DNA of 64,000 nucleotides from Flavobacterium cheongpyeongense (GCF_003202435.1 NZ_QJHK01000002.1:310001-374000), one strand, 5' to 3'. Positions 53,221-63,615 are shown, numbered from the stretch's first letter. Made by a program: numbers and translations. Notes: generated by a model from the sequence alone, not told the origin.

Positions 53221-54894
53221 TTATTTGTCAGTAACACATCCCTCAGAGGCACTTGAGACCGAACGCATATATTTAAGTAAAACTCCTTGTGTAATTCCGT
53301 TTTCTGGTCTTTTCCAATTAGCCTTTCGTTTTGCTAATTCTTCATCAGAGACTTTCATATCAATAGTGTTATTAATCGCATCAATCGTAATAATATCGCC
53401 ATTTTCTATTAATGCAATTCCGCCACCTTCATAAGCTTCCGGAGTTACGTGACCAACAACAAAACCGTGCGACCCTCCAGAGAAACGTCCGTCGGTAATT
53501 AAGGCTACAGTACTTCCTAAACCGGCTCCCATAATAGCAGATGTTGGTTTAAGCATTTCAGACATACCAGGACCTCCTTTTGGCCCACAATACCTAATAA
53601 TCACAACATTTCCTGGTTTAACTTCACCTGCCTGTATTCCTCTGATTACATCTTTTTCTCCTTCAAAAACAACAGCTGTACCTTCAAAAAATTCTCCTTC
53701 TTTACCGCTGATTTTTGCTACACAACCCTCAGTTGCTATATTTCCGTAAAGAATCTGAATATTTCCTGTTGATTTTAATGCTTTTGCAATTTCAAAAACT
53801 ACCTCCTGACCATCATGTAAATCTGGTACTGAAGCTAAATTCTCTGCTATTGTTTTCCCTGTTACAGTTAAGCAATCCCCATGTAGGAAACCTTCTTTTA
53901 ATAAATATTTCATTACGCCCGGAACACCTCCAACATTATGCAAATCTTCCATCAGGTATTTACCACTTGGTTTCAAGTCAGCTAATAATGGTGTCTTATC
54001 ACTAATATCCTGGAAATCTTTTAAGGTCAATTCGATACCTACAGAATGTGCCATTGCAATTAAGTGCATAACAGCATTTGTAGACCCTCCTAAAACTGCT
54101 ACCATCGTAATTGCATTTTCGAATGCTTTACGGGTCATAATGTCTCTAGGCTTAATATCTTTCTCTAATAATATTCGGATCGCTTTACCGGCATCAACAC
54201 ATTCCTGTTTCTTTTCAGGACTTAAAGCAGGATTAGAAGAACTGTAAGGCAAACTCATTCCTAATGCTTCAATAGCTGAGGACATAGTGTTGGCTGTGTA
54301 CATTCCACCACATGCTCCGGCTCCCGGACAAGCATTTTGAATGACTCCTTTAAAATCTTCAGGTGTAATCGTGTTCTTAATTTTTTTACCCAAAGCTTCA
54401 AAAGCAGAAACTATATTCAAATCTTCACCTTTCCATTTTCCCGGGTGAATAGATCCACCGTAAACCATAATAGAAGGACGGTTTACTCTTCCCATAGCCA
54501 TTAAAGCTCCCGGCATATTTTTATCACAGCCCGGAACAGCAATCATACCATCGTACCATTGTGCTCCCATAACAGTTTCAATCGAATCAGCAATTACATC
54601 ACGGGAAACCAAAGAAAAACGCATCCCGTCATTACCATTAGAAATACCATCACTTACACCAATAGTATTAAAAATCAAACCGACTAAGTCAGCATCCCAG
54701 ACCCCTTTCTTAATATCTTTAGCCAGGTCATTTAAGTGCATGTTACACGGATTTCCGTCGTAACCCATGCTCACAATTCCTACCTGCGCTTTTTTAAGAT
54801 CCTCTTCTGTCAAACCGATTCCGTAGAACATTGCCTGAGAAGCTGGTTGAGTTTCATCTTGCGTGATTGTTTTGCTGTACTTGTTTAATTCCAT
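53221..54894 (-). CDS. ilvD: Dihydroxy-acid dehydratase
   Basis: 557 residues, family length. Cluster ligands in [34 protein letters not shown] and [20 protein letters not shown]; the C-terminal [15 protein letters not shown] is conserved. It dehydrates dihydroxy acids to 2-keto acids of Val and Ile. It is the first structural gene of the ilv operon and lies behind the leader peptide and terminator at 54934-55055. Confidence 0.97.
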   Translation of the reverse strand: MELNKYSKTITQDETQPASQAMFYGIGLTEEDLKKAQVGIVSMGYDGNPCNMHLNDLAKDIKKGVWDADLVGLIFNTIGVSDGISNGNDGMRFSLVSRDVIADSIETVMGAQWYDGMIAVPGCDKNMPGALMAMGRVNRPSIMVYGGSIHPGKWKGEDLNIVSAFEALGKKIKNTITPEDFKGVIQNACPGAGACGGMYTANTMSSAIEALGMSLPYSSSNPALSPEKKQECVDAGKAIRILLEKDIKPRDIMTRKAFENAITMVAVLGGSTNAVMHLIAMAHSVGIELTLKDFQDISDKTPLLADLKPSGKYLMEDLHNVGGVPGVMKYLLKEGFLHGDCLTVTGKTIAENLASVPDLHDGQEVVFEIAKALKSTGNIQILYGNIATEGCVAKISGKEGEFFEGTAVVFEGEKDVIRGIQAGEVKPGNVVIIRYCGPKGGPGMSEMLKPTSAIMGAGLGSTVALITDGRFSGGSHGFVVGHVTPEAYEGGGIALIENGDIITIDAINNTIDMKVSDEELAKRKANWKRPENGITQGVLLKYMRSVSSASEGCVTDK

Positions 54895-54933
54895 TATGTG
54901 TTATTTGTAATTTCTAATTTTATTCCTAAAAAA

Positions 54934-54957
54934 AACCTCCCAACTATGTGGGAGGTT
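54934..54957 (-). terminator. Attenuator terminator of the ilv operon
   Basis: Perfect 8-bp stem AACCTCCC / GGGAGGTT, loop ~8 nt, then eight T on the minus strand. It lies between the leader-peptide stop and the ilvD start (24-40 bp from the ATG), so most transcripts would stop before the genes unless translation of the leader stalls. Confidence 0.8.
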
Positions 54958-54980
54958 ATAATATATTTTTTCAATTATAT

Positions 54981-55055
54981 CTATACCATTCCCGATGCAA
55001 ATGTGTTATACACATTGACAACAATGACAGAAGTAATATTAATTGAGATTTGCAT
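54981..55055 (-). CDS. Ile/Val-rich leader peptide of the ilv operon
   Basis: 24 residues: Met1-Gln2, then Ile at 3, 5, 7, 11 and Val at 10, 12, 13, 15 and 24, so nine of 24 residues are Ile or Val. Such peptides control amino-acid operons by ribosome stalling. The ATG region (ATGCAAAT) can pair with ATTTGCAT near codons 18-21, and AATGTGT / ACACATT forms an inner hairpin; these are candidate pause or anti-terminator structures. The promoter box TACTTTTG is at 55076-55083. Good evidence for attenuation; the leucine genes lack such a leader. Confidence 0.75.
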   Translation of the reverse strand: MQISINITSVIVVNVYNTFASGMV

Positions 55056-55075
55056 TTCTTATTTTTTTGGTGTCA

Positions 55076-55083
55076 CAAAAGTA
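55076..55083 (-). promoter_or_regulatory. Promoter -7 box of the ilv leader
   Basis: TACTTTTG on the minus strand, 20 bp before the leader-peptide start. Confidence 0.6.
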
Positions 55084-55165
55084 TAAAAACTAATAGGACT
55101 AAAAAAATAAAATCTCAACATTTTAAACACTTCTTGTTAATTATTGCAATATTTAACAAAAAAAC

Positions 55166-56284
55166 CTAAACAATCGTCGATTGTCCAATATGAACATTAT
55201 CATTATTAAAATACAGCAAATCATCTTTACTAAAAATAAAATTCGAAACGAACTCACCAACTTCATTAGTTCCAAATTTTGAATCTGATTTTAAATCTAC
55301 TGTAACAACTTTAAATTCAATTGCTTTTTCGATTGCCTTATAAATCACATTCGCTTCTTTACATAACCCAAAATGCTCTAACAACATTGCTGCTGACAGT
55401 ATAGAAGCTATAGGATTAGCAATATTTTTTCCTTTTGCTTGTGGATAAGATCCATGAATTGGTTCAAAAAGAGCATTTTTTTCTCCCAACGAAGCCGAAG
55501 CCAATAAACCTATAGAACCTGTTATGACGCTTGCTTCATCAGATAATATGTCTCCAAATAAATTTTCTGTTAAAATCACATCAAATTGTTTTGGATTTAA
55601 AATCAGCTGCATTGCTGCATTATCAACAAACAAAAAGTCTAATGCCACATCCTTATATTCTTCTCCAACTTTCTGAACGACTTTTCTCCACAATCTTGAG
55701 GTTTCTAAAACATTAGCTTTATCTACCATCGTTAACTTTTTTTTACGGTTTTGTGCCGACTTAAAAGCTAAGTGTGCAATTCTGGCAATTTCTTCTTCTG
55801 AATACTCACATAAATCTGAGGCATGTGTTCCTTCTTCATTTAATGTTTTTGCACCAAAATAAGCGCCACCTGTTAATTCTCTGAAAATTGTAAAATCAAC
55901 CCCTTCTATGATTTCTCTTTTTAAAGGAGAAGCTTCTATTAAAGACTTATAAGGTTTAATTGGACGAATGTTTGCAAACAACCCCAATGCTTTACGCAAT
56001 TTTAACAATCCCTGTTCCGGACGAACTTTAGCATTGGGATTATTATCATATTTTGGGTCACCAATTGCTCCGAATAAAACAGCATCAGTGTTTAAACAGA
56101 GATTTAGTGTTTGCTCAGGAAGCGGATTTCCTGTTTTATCAATAGCAATTGCGCCCATAAGAGCTTCTTCGAAAACAAATTCATGATTATACACTTCACC
56201 AATTGCATATAAAGCTTTTTTGGCTTGGGCAATTACCTCCGGTCCTATTCCGTCTCCTGGTAAAACTGCAATTTTTAAATTCAT
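55166..56284 (-). CDS. leuB: 3-isopropylmalate dehydrogenase
   Basis: 372 residues. GDGIGPEVIAQAKKAL at the N-terminus, FGAIGDPKYDN, RELTGGAYFGAKTLNEEGTH, TMVDKANVLETSRLWRKV and the NAD region GSIGLLASASLGEKNALFEP IHGSYPQAKGK identify it (the two segments are contiguous). It oxidises and decarboxylates 3-isopropylmalate. Forms a pair with leuA (44 bp gap). leuC and leuD are not adjacent. Confidence 0.96.
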   Translation of the reverse strand: MNLKIAVLPGDGIGPEVIAQAKKALYAIGEVYNHEFVFEEALMGAIAIDKTGNPLPEQTLNLCLNTDAVLFGAIGDPKYDNNPNAKVRPEQGLLKLRKALGLFANIRPIKPYKSLIEASPLKREIIEGVDFTIFRELTGGAYFGAKTLNEEGTHASDLCEYSEEEIARIAHLAFKSAQNRKKKLTMVDKANVLETSRLWRKVVQKVGEEYKDVALDFLFVDNAAMQLILNPKQFDVILTENLFGDILSDEASVITGSIGLLASASLGEKNALFEPIHGSYPQAKGKNIANPIASILSAAMLLEHFGLCKEANVIYKAIEKAIEFKVVTVDLKSDSKFGTNEVGEFVSNFIFSKDDLLYFNNDNVHIGQSTIV

Positions 56285-56328
56285 AATACCTCGTTATTTA
56301 TGTATTTAAAACCTGATTTTTAACAAAC

Positions 56329-57510
56329 TTAATTTCTTATTAAATCTCCCTGTACTTTAGAAGCCTCAATAATCTGATGAATATCATCGTCTAAAACTTC
56401 TTTTTTAATATCAGCGAATTTCAAAAACTCAACATATACAACATCTAATTGTGTTTTTGTAAGCTCATACCCCACTTTTTTAGCTCTGTAAGCCAAAGCA
56501 GCTCTTCCGCTTCTTGCAGTTAAAATAATGGAAGATTCATTAACACCAACATCTAGCGGATCCATGATTTCGTAAGTTGCTCTGTTTTTGATCACACCAT
56601 CCTGATGAATTCCTGAACTATGTGCAAAAGCATTCGCTCCAACGATTGCCTTATTTGGCTGAACAATCATTCCCATGCTCTCAGAAACCAAACGGCTCAT
56701 TTCGTTTAATTCCCTTGTATTGATGTTTGTATCTAAATTCAGATAAGGATGTTGTTTAAATATCATTACCACTTCTTCTAAAGCTGTATTTCCGGCTCTT
56801 TCGCCAATACCATTAATAGTACATTCTATTTGTCTGGCTCCATTGACAGCACCCGAAATTGAGTTGGCAGTTGCCATTCCTAAATCATTATGACAATGAC
56901 ATGAAAGAATTACGTTTTCGATTCCTTTTACGTTTTCCTTTAAGTATTTGATTTTTGCTCCGTATTCTTCAGGCAGACAATATCCGGTTGTATCCGGAAT
57001 ATTCAATACTGTAGCACCGGATTTGATTACTTCTTCACAAACTTTTGCAAGGAAGGCATTATCAGTCCTACCGGCATCTTCTGCGTAAAATTCAACGTCT
57101 TCAACGTATGATTTTGCATGCGATACAGCATATTTTGCTCTGGCAATAATATCTTCAGGAGTAGTATTTAATTTATGAAGGATATGAGATTGTGAAGTTC
57201 CGATTCCGGTATGGATTCTAGGTTTCTTAGCATGCTTGAGGGCAGCTGCTGCAACATCAATGTCATTTTTCACGGCTCTTGTTAATCCGCAGACGGTTGC
57301 ATTTTCTACAATTTTACAAATCTCAGAGACCGATAAAAAATCGCCCGGGCTTGACACAGGAAAACCTGCCTCGATGATATCCACTCCCATTTTGTCAAGT
57401 CGTTCAGCAATAACCAACTTTTGTTTGGTATCTAACTTACATCCTGGAACCTGTTCACCATCACGCAAAGTGGTGTCAAAAATTTGAACTTTCTCTCTAT
57501 TCATATTCAT
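56329..57510 (-). CDS. leuA: 2-isopropylmalate synthase, short form
   Basis: 393 residues. [19 protein letters not shown] and [20 protein letters not shown] (metal His-x-His) are diagnostic. The protein ends where the ~130-residue leucine-sensing LeuA dimer domain of typical enzymes would begin, so feedback inhibition may be absent or different. Two ATGs (57510, 57504) open the frame. The promoter box TATATTTG is at 57539-57546. First gene of the leuA-leuB pair. Confidence 0.93.
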   Translation of the reverse strand: MNMNREKVQIFDTTLRDGEQVPGCKLDTKQKLVIAERLDKMGVDIIEAGFPVSSPGDFLSVSEICKIVENATVCGLTRAVKNDIDVAAAALKHAKKPRIHTGIGTSQSHILHKLNTTPEDIIARAKYAVSHAKSYVEDVEFYAEDAGRTDNAFLAKVCEEVIKSGATVLNIPDTTGYCLPEEYGAKIKYLKENVKGIENVILSCHCHNDLGMATANSISGAVNGARQIECTINGIGERAGNTALEEVVMIFKQHPYLNLDTNINTRELNEMSRLVSESMGMIVQPNKAIVGANAFAHSSGIHQDGVIKNRATYEIMDPLDVGVNESSIILTARSGRAALAYRAKKVGYELTKTQLDVVYVEFLKFADIKKEVLDDDIHQIIEASKVQGDLIRN

Positions 57511-57538
57511 TTATTTAATGTAATTTCACATCTTGAAA

Positions 57539-57546
57539 CAAATATA
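57539..57546 (-). promoter_or_regulatory. Promoter -7 box of leuA
   Basis: TATATTTG on the minus strand. A TTCAT / ATGAA dyad lies a few tens of bp upstream (57568-57588). Confidence 0.5.
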
Positions 57547-57658
57547 TATTGTACTTCTTCAGTATGAAATTCATTTTAATGAAATTATACTGTTCATAAA
57601 ACAATTTATAAGTAGTTAATTATTTAAAAACCAGTGATTTACATTATTACATTTTACA

Positions 57659-59203
57659 ATGGCTAACCATCAAAAAGATTTTTTATTTGTACTCATCAAA
57701 TCACTTTCCAAGTCTGAAAAAAGGCAATTTAAAATTTTTGCAAGTCGTTTGGAAACGAGTTCTAATACTAAATTTATTGAGTTATTTAATATTTTAGATA
57801 AGTCTGAAACCTATGATGAAAAACTTATTTTAAAAGGCGGTATTATCAAAAAAGTCCAGCTATCTAACTTAAAATCATATCTATACAAACAAATTTTAGT
57901 TAGTATTCGTTTAAACATTCCAAGCCAGAATATTCGTTATCAATTGCGTGAACAACTAGATTTTGCTGTTATTTTATATAACAAAGGATTATACAAACAG
58001 AGTTTAAAAATCCTTGATAAAACCAAAATTTTAGCACTCGAAAATGACGAAAAATTAATGGCTTATGAAATTGTCGAATTCGAAAAATTAATTGAATCAC
58101 AGTATATCACACGAAGCATTCAGGGACGCGCCGATGAATTGGTGGTCCAGGCCAAGGAATTGAATTATCGAAATACAATCTCAAGTAAATTATCTAATTT
58201 ATCATTACAGCTTTACGGAATCATGCTAAAAACAGGCTATGTAAAGAGTGATGAAGAATACAAATATATTGACGATTATTTTAACAAGCATATTTCAAAA
58301 TTAGACGAGACCAAATTTGGTTTCCGTGAAAAATATTGGTTTTATAATGCCAACTTATGGCGCAGTTTTCTTGTTCAGGACTTTTTAGCGAGTTACAAAT
58401 ACGCCTATAAATGGGTTAGGCTGTTTTATGATAATCCTAACATGATTTACCTGAATCCGGTGTTTTTTCTAAAAGGGAATCACTATTTCTTAGAATCCCT
58501 TTATATGCTAAAATACAAGTCAAATTTTAAAAAATACCTAACACTTTTAGAAGAAACTATTCGCGATGATAAATTTCCTGTCAATGATAATATTGCATCG
58601 CTATCATTTCTATATGTTTATAATAACAAATTAAATTTTCACATTTTAGAAGGCACATTTGCTGAAAGTGAATATTTGATTCCGGAGATTTTAGAAAAAA
58701 TAAAAATTCACAATGAACATCTTGATGAGCATCACGAAATGTTGTTTTATTATAAGATTGCCTCTATTTATTTTGGAAATGAAAAATATAACGAGTCGAT
58801 TTATTACTTAGACAAAATCATTAATAACAAAAACTTAACGATGCGGGAAGATTTAATGTGTTTTGCAAGATTATTGTCATTGATTGCACATTATGAGCTG
58901 GGAAAAGATTATTATCTGGAGAATCACCTTAAAAGTACCTACAAGTTCTTATTGAAAATGAATGACCTGCATGAGGTTCAGAAAGAAATTATAAAGTTTA
59001 TGAGAAACCTTAATAATTTTTATCCGGCAGATATAAAAAAGGAATTTATAAAAATGCGTGAACGTTTTATTGAACTTGAAAAAAACACTTATGAAAAAAG
59101 AGCTTTCCTCTATTTAGATATTATTTCATGGCTTGAAAGCAAAATCGAAAACCGCAAAATTGCAGACATCATCAAAGAAAAAGCAAAATTAAACAGCCGT
59201 TAA
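57659..59203 (+). CDS. Helical-repeat (TPR-like) protein of unknown function
   Basis: 514 residues without signal or membrane helices, almost wholly alpha-helical. Segments such as LYNKGLYKQSLKILDKTKIL, YYKIASIYFGNEKYNESIYY and MREDLMCFARLLSLIAHYEL read like TPR/SEL helix pairs. The N-terminus (NHQKDFLFVLIKSLSKSEKR) resembles a conserved flavobacterial cytosolic protein. The gene is divergent from leuA and monocistronic. A scaffold or binding role is inferred only from the fold. Confidence 0.7.
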   Translation: MANHQKDFLFVLIKSLSKSEKRQFKIFASRLETSSNTKFIELFNILDKSETYDEKLILKGGIIKKVQLSNLKSYLYKQILVSIRLNIPSQNIRYQLREQLDFAVILYNKGLYKQSLKILDKTKILALENDEKLMAYEIVEFEKLIESQYITRSIQGRADELVVQAKELNYRNTISSKLSNLSLQLYGIMLKTGYVKSDEEYKYIDDYFNKHISKLDETKFGFREKYWFYNANLWRSFLVQDFLASYKYAYKWVRLFYDNPNMIYLNPVFFLKGNHYFLESLYMLKYKSNFKKYLTLLEETIRDDKFPVNDNIASLSFLYVYNNKLNFHILEGTFAESEYLIPEILEKIKIHNEHLDEHHEMLFYYKIASIYFGNEKYNESIYYLDKIINNKNLTMREDLMCFARLLSLIAHYELGKDYYLENHLKSTYKFLLKMNDLHEVQKEIIKFMRNLNNFYPADIKKEFIKMRERFIELEKNTYEKRAFLYLDIISWLESKIENRKIADIIKEKAKLNSR

Positions 59204-59391
59204 AATAATTGCTGGTGGACTTTAAGCGTAAACTTGCAATTGTATAAATAAACATAAAAAAGAGTTTTAAAATCTTAACTTATGTCCAACAAAGTAATAA
59301 CAAAACCTTAACAGCGAAAGAAAGATATATATCAGACATTTGTAATGTAATAAACTGGTTATTTATTATTTTGGTTTTGGTTAGTTAAATG

Positions 59392-59424
59392 ATGCCGGCA
59401 TCTTCGAGATGCCGGCATTTTTTT
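59392..59424 (+). terminator. Intrinsic terminator
   Basis: Perfect 12-bp stem ATGCCGGCATCT / AGATGCCGGCAT with a 3-nt loop, then a T run. It is ~190 bp past the stop at 59203. The interval 59204-59391 has no gene; a separate short transcript is possible but unsupported. Confidence 0.8.
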
Positions 59425-59506
59425 ATGGTGAAATCCAAAAATAAAAAAATGAAATCCTTATTTTATTGCGGAGAATCGTAATATTCTTTCTTTAAAGTAT
59501 TAAAAT

Positions 59507-60307
59507 TTAGCTTTTCAATCTTTCGTGTAATAATTTAAAATACGGAAAAGCCTTTAATAACCGGCTTCCGTGCCAGGAAAACATTTCACCATCAACAAAA
59601 ACAGTTTTGGCGTGATGAGTAAAACGTCCAATTTCAAAAGCGTCTTCTTCTTTAAAAGGATAAGGCTCTGAAGAAAGAAAAACCAGGTCAGGATCGCCTT
59701 CCAGCCGCATTTTTTTTAGTTCTATTTCAGGATAGCGACCTTTGTCCTCGTAAATATTTGTAAAATGATTCAGTTTTAACAGTTCATTTATATAAGTATT
59801 AGTACCAGCCACCATATAAGGATTTTTCCAAATAAAATAGGCCGCTTTTTTAAACGAAATATCCTGGACATATTTTTTGAAATCGCTTAAAGCGAAAGTT
59901 AATTTGTCGTTCCATTTCCGGGCTTCGGTTCTGCAATTAAAAAGCTGCCCAAAGTCTGATATCATTTGGAAATTGTCCTCCACAGAAACAATGTGAGTCA
60001 CCCAAACCGGACAGATTTCACTTAATTGGGCAACAATTTCTTCAGTATTTTCTTCTTTATTACAAATGATAATATCGGGCTGCAATAATTTTATTTTTTC
60101 AAAGTGAACTTTCTTTGTCCCGCCAACAATCTTTTTGGTTGATTTTAAATGATAAGGATGTACACAAAACTTCGTAATTCCTACTATTTTTTCTTCTAAG
60201 CCTAAATCATACAACAATTCTGTTTGAGAAGGAACTAAAGAAATGATTCGTTTTGGTGTTGTTTCAAAAGAATGTAAAGTTCCAAGCTGATCTTTTAATT
60301 GTTTCAT
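59507..60307 (-). CDS. Helical-backbone metal/corrinoid receptor (BtuF-like), no signal peptide
   Basis: 266 residues. Opens KRIISLVPSQTELLYDLGLE, then VGGTKKVHFEKIKLLQPDII, WNDKLTFALSDFKKYV and a C-terminal GEMFSWHGSRLLKAFPYF. This is the BtuF/periplasmic-binding-protein 2 fold (SLVPSxTE signature). No signal peptide is seen, as in the cytosolic 'cobalamin-binding protein' relatives of Bacteroidota. It may bind corrinoid or metal; no ABC partner is adjacent. Confidence 0.8.
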   Translation of the reverse strand: MKQLKDQLGTLHSFETTPKRIISLVPSQTELLYDLGLEEKIVGITKFCVHPYHLKSTKKIVGGTKKVHFEKIKLLQPDIIICNKEENTEEIVAQLSEICPVWVTHIVSVEDNFQMISDFGQLFNCRTEARKWNDKLTFALSDFKKYVQDISFKKAAYFIWKNPYMVAGTNTYINELLKLNHFTNIYEDKGRYPEIELKKMRLEGDPDLVFLSSEPYPFKEEDAFEIGRFTHHAKTVFVDGEMFSWHGSRLLKAFPYFKLLHERLKS

Positions 60308-60328
60308 GTTTATTTTGATTCTGTTTTT

Positions 60329-60424
60329 AACCGCAAAGTCCGCAAAGATTAACGCTATGAACGCAAAGCTATTTCCTTTGCGGCACTTACCAAAAAATCT
60401 TTACGAAGCTTGCGGTTATTTATC
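60329..60424. repeat. Tandem CGCAAAG palindromic repeat
   Basis: 'ccgcaaagtccgcaaagatt' followed by 'aacgcaaagctatttcc' and 'tttgcgg' gives direct CGCAAAG units and an outer CCGCAAAG / CTTTGCGG dyad; a second 'gcttgcggttattta' ends the block. This resembles intergenic repeats common in flavobacteria (from memory). It fills the gap between the receptor gene and pyrF. Confidence 0.5.
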
Positions 60425-60429
60425 GTAGC

Positions 60430-61281
60430 CTAAGCCTTAGAACTTAAAATACTTTCCATTTCCTGCTGTACCTTCAATGCTTCTTCCCTCGCCTTCTCTG
60501 CAAAATCAGTTCCATTTGAAGCATAAATAATAGCTCTTGCCGAATTTACCAGCAGACCAACTTTATCATTCATTCCGTATTTACAGACTTCAGACAAACT
60601 TCCTCCCTGAGCTCCAATTCCCGGAACCAGTAAAAAACTGTCCGGAACAATTTTACGGATTTCTGTAAAATATTCGGCTTTGGTAGCACCAACCACGTAC
60701 ATTAGGTTTTCGCTGTTTTTCCATGTTTTAGAAGTTTCCAACACCTGTTTGTATAATTCTTTAGCTTCGCTCTGTTCGGCTCTGCCTTGTCCTCCGTTTA
60801 TGGTCAAAGTCTGAAAATCAAATGCACCCTCGTTTGAAGTTAAGGCTAATATTATAGTATGCTTATTTTCGAAAGCCAAAAAAGGTTCAACAGAATCTTT
60901 TCCCATATAAGGAGCTACAGTTACACTATCAAATTGAAGATCTTCAAAAAAAGCTTTAGCATACATACTGGAAGTATTTCCGATATCACCACGTTTTGCA
61001 TCAGCAATAGTAAAAACATCAGGAAACTTTTCGTTGATATAACTGATTGTTTTTTGAAGGGAAATCCATCCTTTTATACCATAGGCTTCAAAAAAAGCGG
61101 TATTAGGCTTGTATGCCACAGTCAAATCATGTGTGGCATCAATTATGGCTTTATTAAATTCAAAAACAGGATCTTCTGTTTCTAATAAATGCGGAGGAAT
61201 CTTATCCAGATCAGGATCTAATCCAACACATAAAAATGATTTTTTTTGAAGTATTTGTTCGTGTAGTTGTTGTGTAGTCAT
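60430..61281 (-). CDS. pyrF: Orotidine 5'-phosphate decarboxylase (type 2)
   Basis: 283 residues. [58 protein letters not shown] (catalytic Lys-Asp) and [13 protein letters not shown] identify the longer bacterial type. It makes UMP from OMP. The promoter TATTTTTG is at 61333-61340. Confidence 0.96.
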   Translation of the reverse strand: MTTQQLHEQILQKKSFLCVGLDPDLDKIPPHLLETEDPVFEFNKAIIDATHDLTVAYKPNTAFFEAYGIKGWISLQKTISYINEKFPDVFTIADAKRGDIGNTSSMYAKAFFEDLQFDSVTVAPYMGKDSVEPFLAFENKHTIILALTSNEGAFDFQTLTINGGQGRAEQSEAKELYKQVLETSKTWKNSENLMYVVGATKAEYFTEIRKIVPDSFLLVPGIGAQGGSLSEVCKYGMNDKVGLLVNSARAIIYASNGTDFAEKAREEALKVQQEMESILSSKA

Positions 61282-61332
61282 TCTTGTTTTTTTAGTCCTT
61301 CAATTTTAAGAGATGATTCTTAAGAAAGCATG

Positions 61333-61340
61333 CAAAAATA
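61333..61340 (-). promoter_or_regulatory. Promoter -7 box of pyrF
   Basis: TATTTTTG on the minus strand, 51 bp before the start at 61281, directly after the upstream gene's terminator. Confidence 0.55.
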
Positions 61341-61341
61341 A

Positions 61342-61371
61342 AAAAAGCCACTCAATTAAGAATGGCTTTTT
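61342..61371 (-). terminator. Intrinsic terminator of the OmpA-family gene
   Basis: Stem AAAAAGCCA / TGGCTTTTT, 12-nt loop, T run on the minus strand, 21 bp after the stop at 61392. Confidence 0.75.
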
Positions 61372-61391
61372 GGTTTTATATTCTCTTTAGA

Positions 61392-63578
61392 TTATAAATT
61401 ACCTAAATATACAATTTCAGTTCTTCTGTTTTCAGCTCTTCCTGCAGCAGTTTTATTAGATTTAACAGGTTTTGATGCCCCAAAACCTTGTGAAGTTAAA
61501 TTCTCCGGATTAACTCCTTTTCCAATTAATGCATCCATAACCACTTTTGCTCTTTCTTCAGATAATTTCTGGTTTGCCTTGGCATTCCCAACATTATCAG
61601 TATGCCCGTAGATAGCAAATTTTGCATTTGGATAATTCTTTAAAATTTCTTTGATCGCATCCAGCCTTCCTGAAGTTTCATCTTTTTTTGCATCACTCAA
61701 AGTAGCTTTACCAGATGTAAAGAAAATAGATTTTGCCTCTACCTGCAATTGTGCCAAAGTTTCTTTATTAACCAAAGGACAACCTTTATTTTCTGCAGGC
61801 CCTGCAATTAATGGGCAATCGTCTACATTATCTGCTACTCCGTCTTTGTCAGCATCTAAAACCGGACATCCTTTGTTTTCAACTAAACCTACAGTATCAG
61901 GACAGGCATCATCCTTATCCAAAACTGTATCACCATCTGTATCCGGCCACGGGCATCCTTTGTTTTCTAAAGGGCCAAAAACTGTTGGACATGCATCCAC
62001 GTTATCCATTAAAGTATCTGCATCAGTATCTTTCCATGGACAGCCTTTGTTTTCAACCGGACCTGCAACATCAGGACAAGTATCATCTTTATCAAAAACG
62101 GTATCGTTATCAGTATCCGGCCATGGGCAGCCTTTGTTTTCAATTGGTCCTGCTACTTTTATACAAGAATCTTGTTTGTCTATAACACCATCCTGATCCC
62201 TGTCTTTAAATTTCTTTTGATAAACAGGAATTTTAAGTCCAACATAAAAATCTGCTGCTTTTGATTCTTTAGAAATTAAATTAGAAACAATTGATCCTGA
62301 CCCAACGAAGAAAGTACCAACACGTAATCCGGAACCTACCTGAGTTCCGCTGTATTCCATCCAGGTTACCGGAACGTAAAAACTAAACCATCTGCTTTCG
62401 TATCGAGGTGTCAAACTAACTCTGTCAGCTATATTAACCGCATTTAATTTTGTATTTGAAACCATACTGATATCTCCGTTAAGATTCAGATAGAATTTAT
62501 TATGGATATTCCAGTCAGCATCGGCATGAAGCGCCGTTGGCAGGTTGGCTTTGACTCCTTTTGCAGTTGAAGTTTTTGTATAATGCTCATTTAAGAAATC
62601 GTATAAATTATCCGCATTATCAATCATATTCTGCGTGATTACACCATCAATATCGTAAGTATCCTGCTTTGCTTTTTTATAACTTATGGAACCAATATCC
62701 GTAACAGATAACCCGAAACGCAATTTGTATTTATTCAAATCCCTGAAATTATTATCAGCAGGTTTTGCCTTATTCAAATTATATTTTTCATAATCCGGTC
62801 TCCACTCATATACAAATCCAAAATCAAAACCTACTCCGCTAGAATTGATGTCAAACTCATAATCTTCATTGGCTTCCCAATCCTGGCTTCCACCAATTGT
62901 CATTTCTCCAGTTGTAAATAATTTACTATTTTCTGGATTATTGGTATTTTCTTGTAATGATGCTATGGCGTTCTTTCCCTTAATATATGCATTTCCAACG
63001 CCTTGTAAGTATTTAGCCGTCAAACCTCCTTTTAAGAAATGCTGATCCTTTTGAAACAAAACTGCTGCATACGAAATACCCAATTCTCCCCAGGCATGTG
63101 AAGCTCCGTTTGGACTGCCGGCATTAATAGGATCGAAACTGTTTGCCTGATCTAAACCATCCTTTACCTGATCCACAAGATTACCATTAACATCTCTGAG
63201 ATTTGTTATAGATCTTGCTCTCGTAAAAAGTGCCAGTGTATGCTTTGGAGCAATATTAAACATAAATGATGGCCCCATAATATCCAAGTTAATAATGGCA
63301 TTATTTGCATTTGAAGGAGTCATTTTAGACTGACTGTCAAGATCATAACCATCTTTAAAAACATCAAAAAGTTTCACACCATATAAGTCATTGCTAACAG
63401 CACCACTGATGGAAAACAAATTAATATCTGTTTTAAAACGGGAATCGGCTATTGACGCAGGGTTAAAAAGTACACTCTGTACACCGGCATAATTGTCATG
63501 AAAATAGCCTGAATATGATTGCGATCTGGTCGCAAAAGAAATCAATAAAAGCAATAAAACAAGTGATAATTTTCTCAT
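61392..63578 (-). CDS. DUF5723 and OmpA-family envelope protein with TSP3-like repeats
   Basis: 728 residues. A Sec signal (MRKLSLVLLLLLISFATRSQ) is followed by a DUF5723 barrel region (~20-450; SYSGYFHDNYAGVQSVLFNP, NIAPKHTLALFTRARS). Five thrombospondin-type-3-like calcium repeats then span ~450-600 (unit D-x-D-x-D ... VAGPIENKGCP). The OmpA C-terminal peptidoglycan-binding domain spans ~620-728 (IYGHTDNVGNAKANQKLSEE, ending AENRRTEIVYLG). It links outer membrane and cell wall. A TAGTTTTG box is at 63608-63615. Confidence 0.92.
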   Translation of the reverse strand: MRKLSLVLLLLLISFATRSQSYSGYFHDNYAGVQSVLFNPASIADSRFKTDINLFSISGAVSNDLYGVKLFDVFKDGYDLDSQSKMTPSNANNAIINLDIMGPSFMFNIAPKHTLALFTRARSITNLRDVNGNLVDQVKDGLDQANSFDPINAGSPNGASHAWGELGISYAAVLFQKDQHFLKGGLTAKYLQGVGNAYIKGKNAIASLQENTNNPENSKLFTTGEMTIGGSQDWEANEDYEFDINSSGVGFDFGFVYEWRPDYEKYNLNKAKPADNNFRDLNKYKLRFGLSVTDIGSISYKKAKQDTYDIDGVITQNMIDNADNLYDFLNEHYTKTSTAKGVKANLPTALHADADWNIHNKFYLNLNGDISMVSNTKLNAVNIADRVSLTPRYESRWFSFYVPVTWMEYSGTQVGSGLRVGTFFVGSGSIVSNLISKESKAADFYVGLKIPVYQKKFKDRDQDGVIDKQDSCIKVAGPIENKGCPWPDTDNDTVFDKDDTCPDVAGPVENKGCPWKDTDADTLMDNVDACPTVFGPLENKGCPWPDTDGDTVLDKDDACPDTVGLVENKGCPVLDADKDGVADNVDDCPLIAGPAENKGCPLVNKETLAQLQVEAKSIFFTSGKATLSDAKKDETSGRLDAIKEILKNYPNAKFAIYGHTDNVGNAKANQKLSEERAKVVMDALIGKGVNPENLTSQGFGASKPVKSNKTAAGRAENRRTEIVYLGNL

Positions 63579-63607
63579 TAAATAGGGGTTTAAGATTTAA
63601 TTCGAGA

Positions 63608-63615
63608 CAAAACTA
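63608..63615 (-). promoter_or_regulatory. Promoter -7 box of the OmpA-family gene
   Basis: TAGTTTTG on the minus strand, 29 bp before the ATG at 63578. Confidence 0.5.

Noticed and set aside
59204-59391. Possible small RNA before the terminator at 59392
   Set aside because: I found no consensus -7 box or conserved dyad beyond the terminator; could be a long 3' UTR.
61651-62196. Plus-strand 181-codon frame
   Set aside because: Antisense shadow of the TSP3 repeats of the OmpA-family gene; low-complexity Ser/Thr/Pro sequence.
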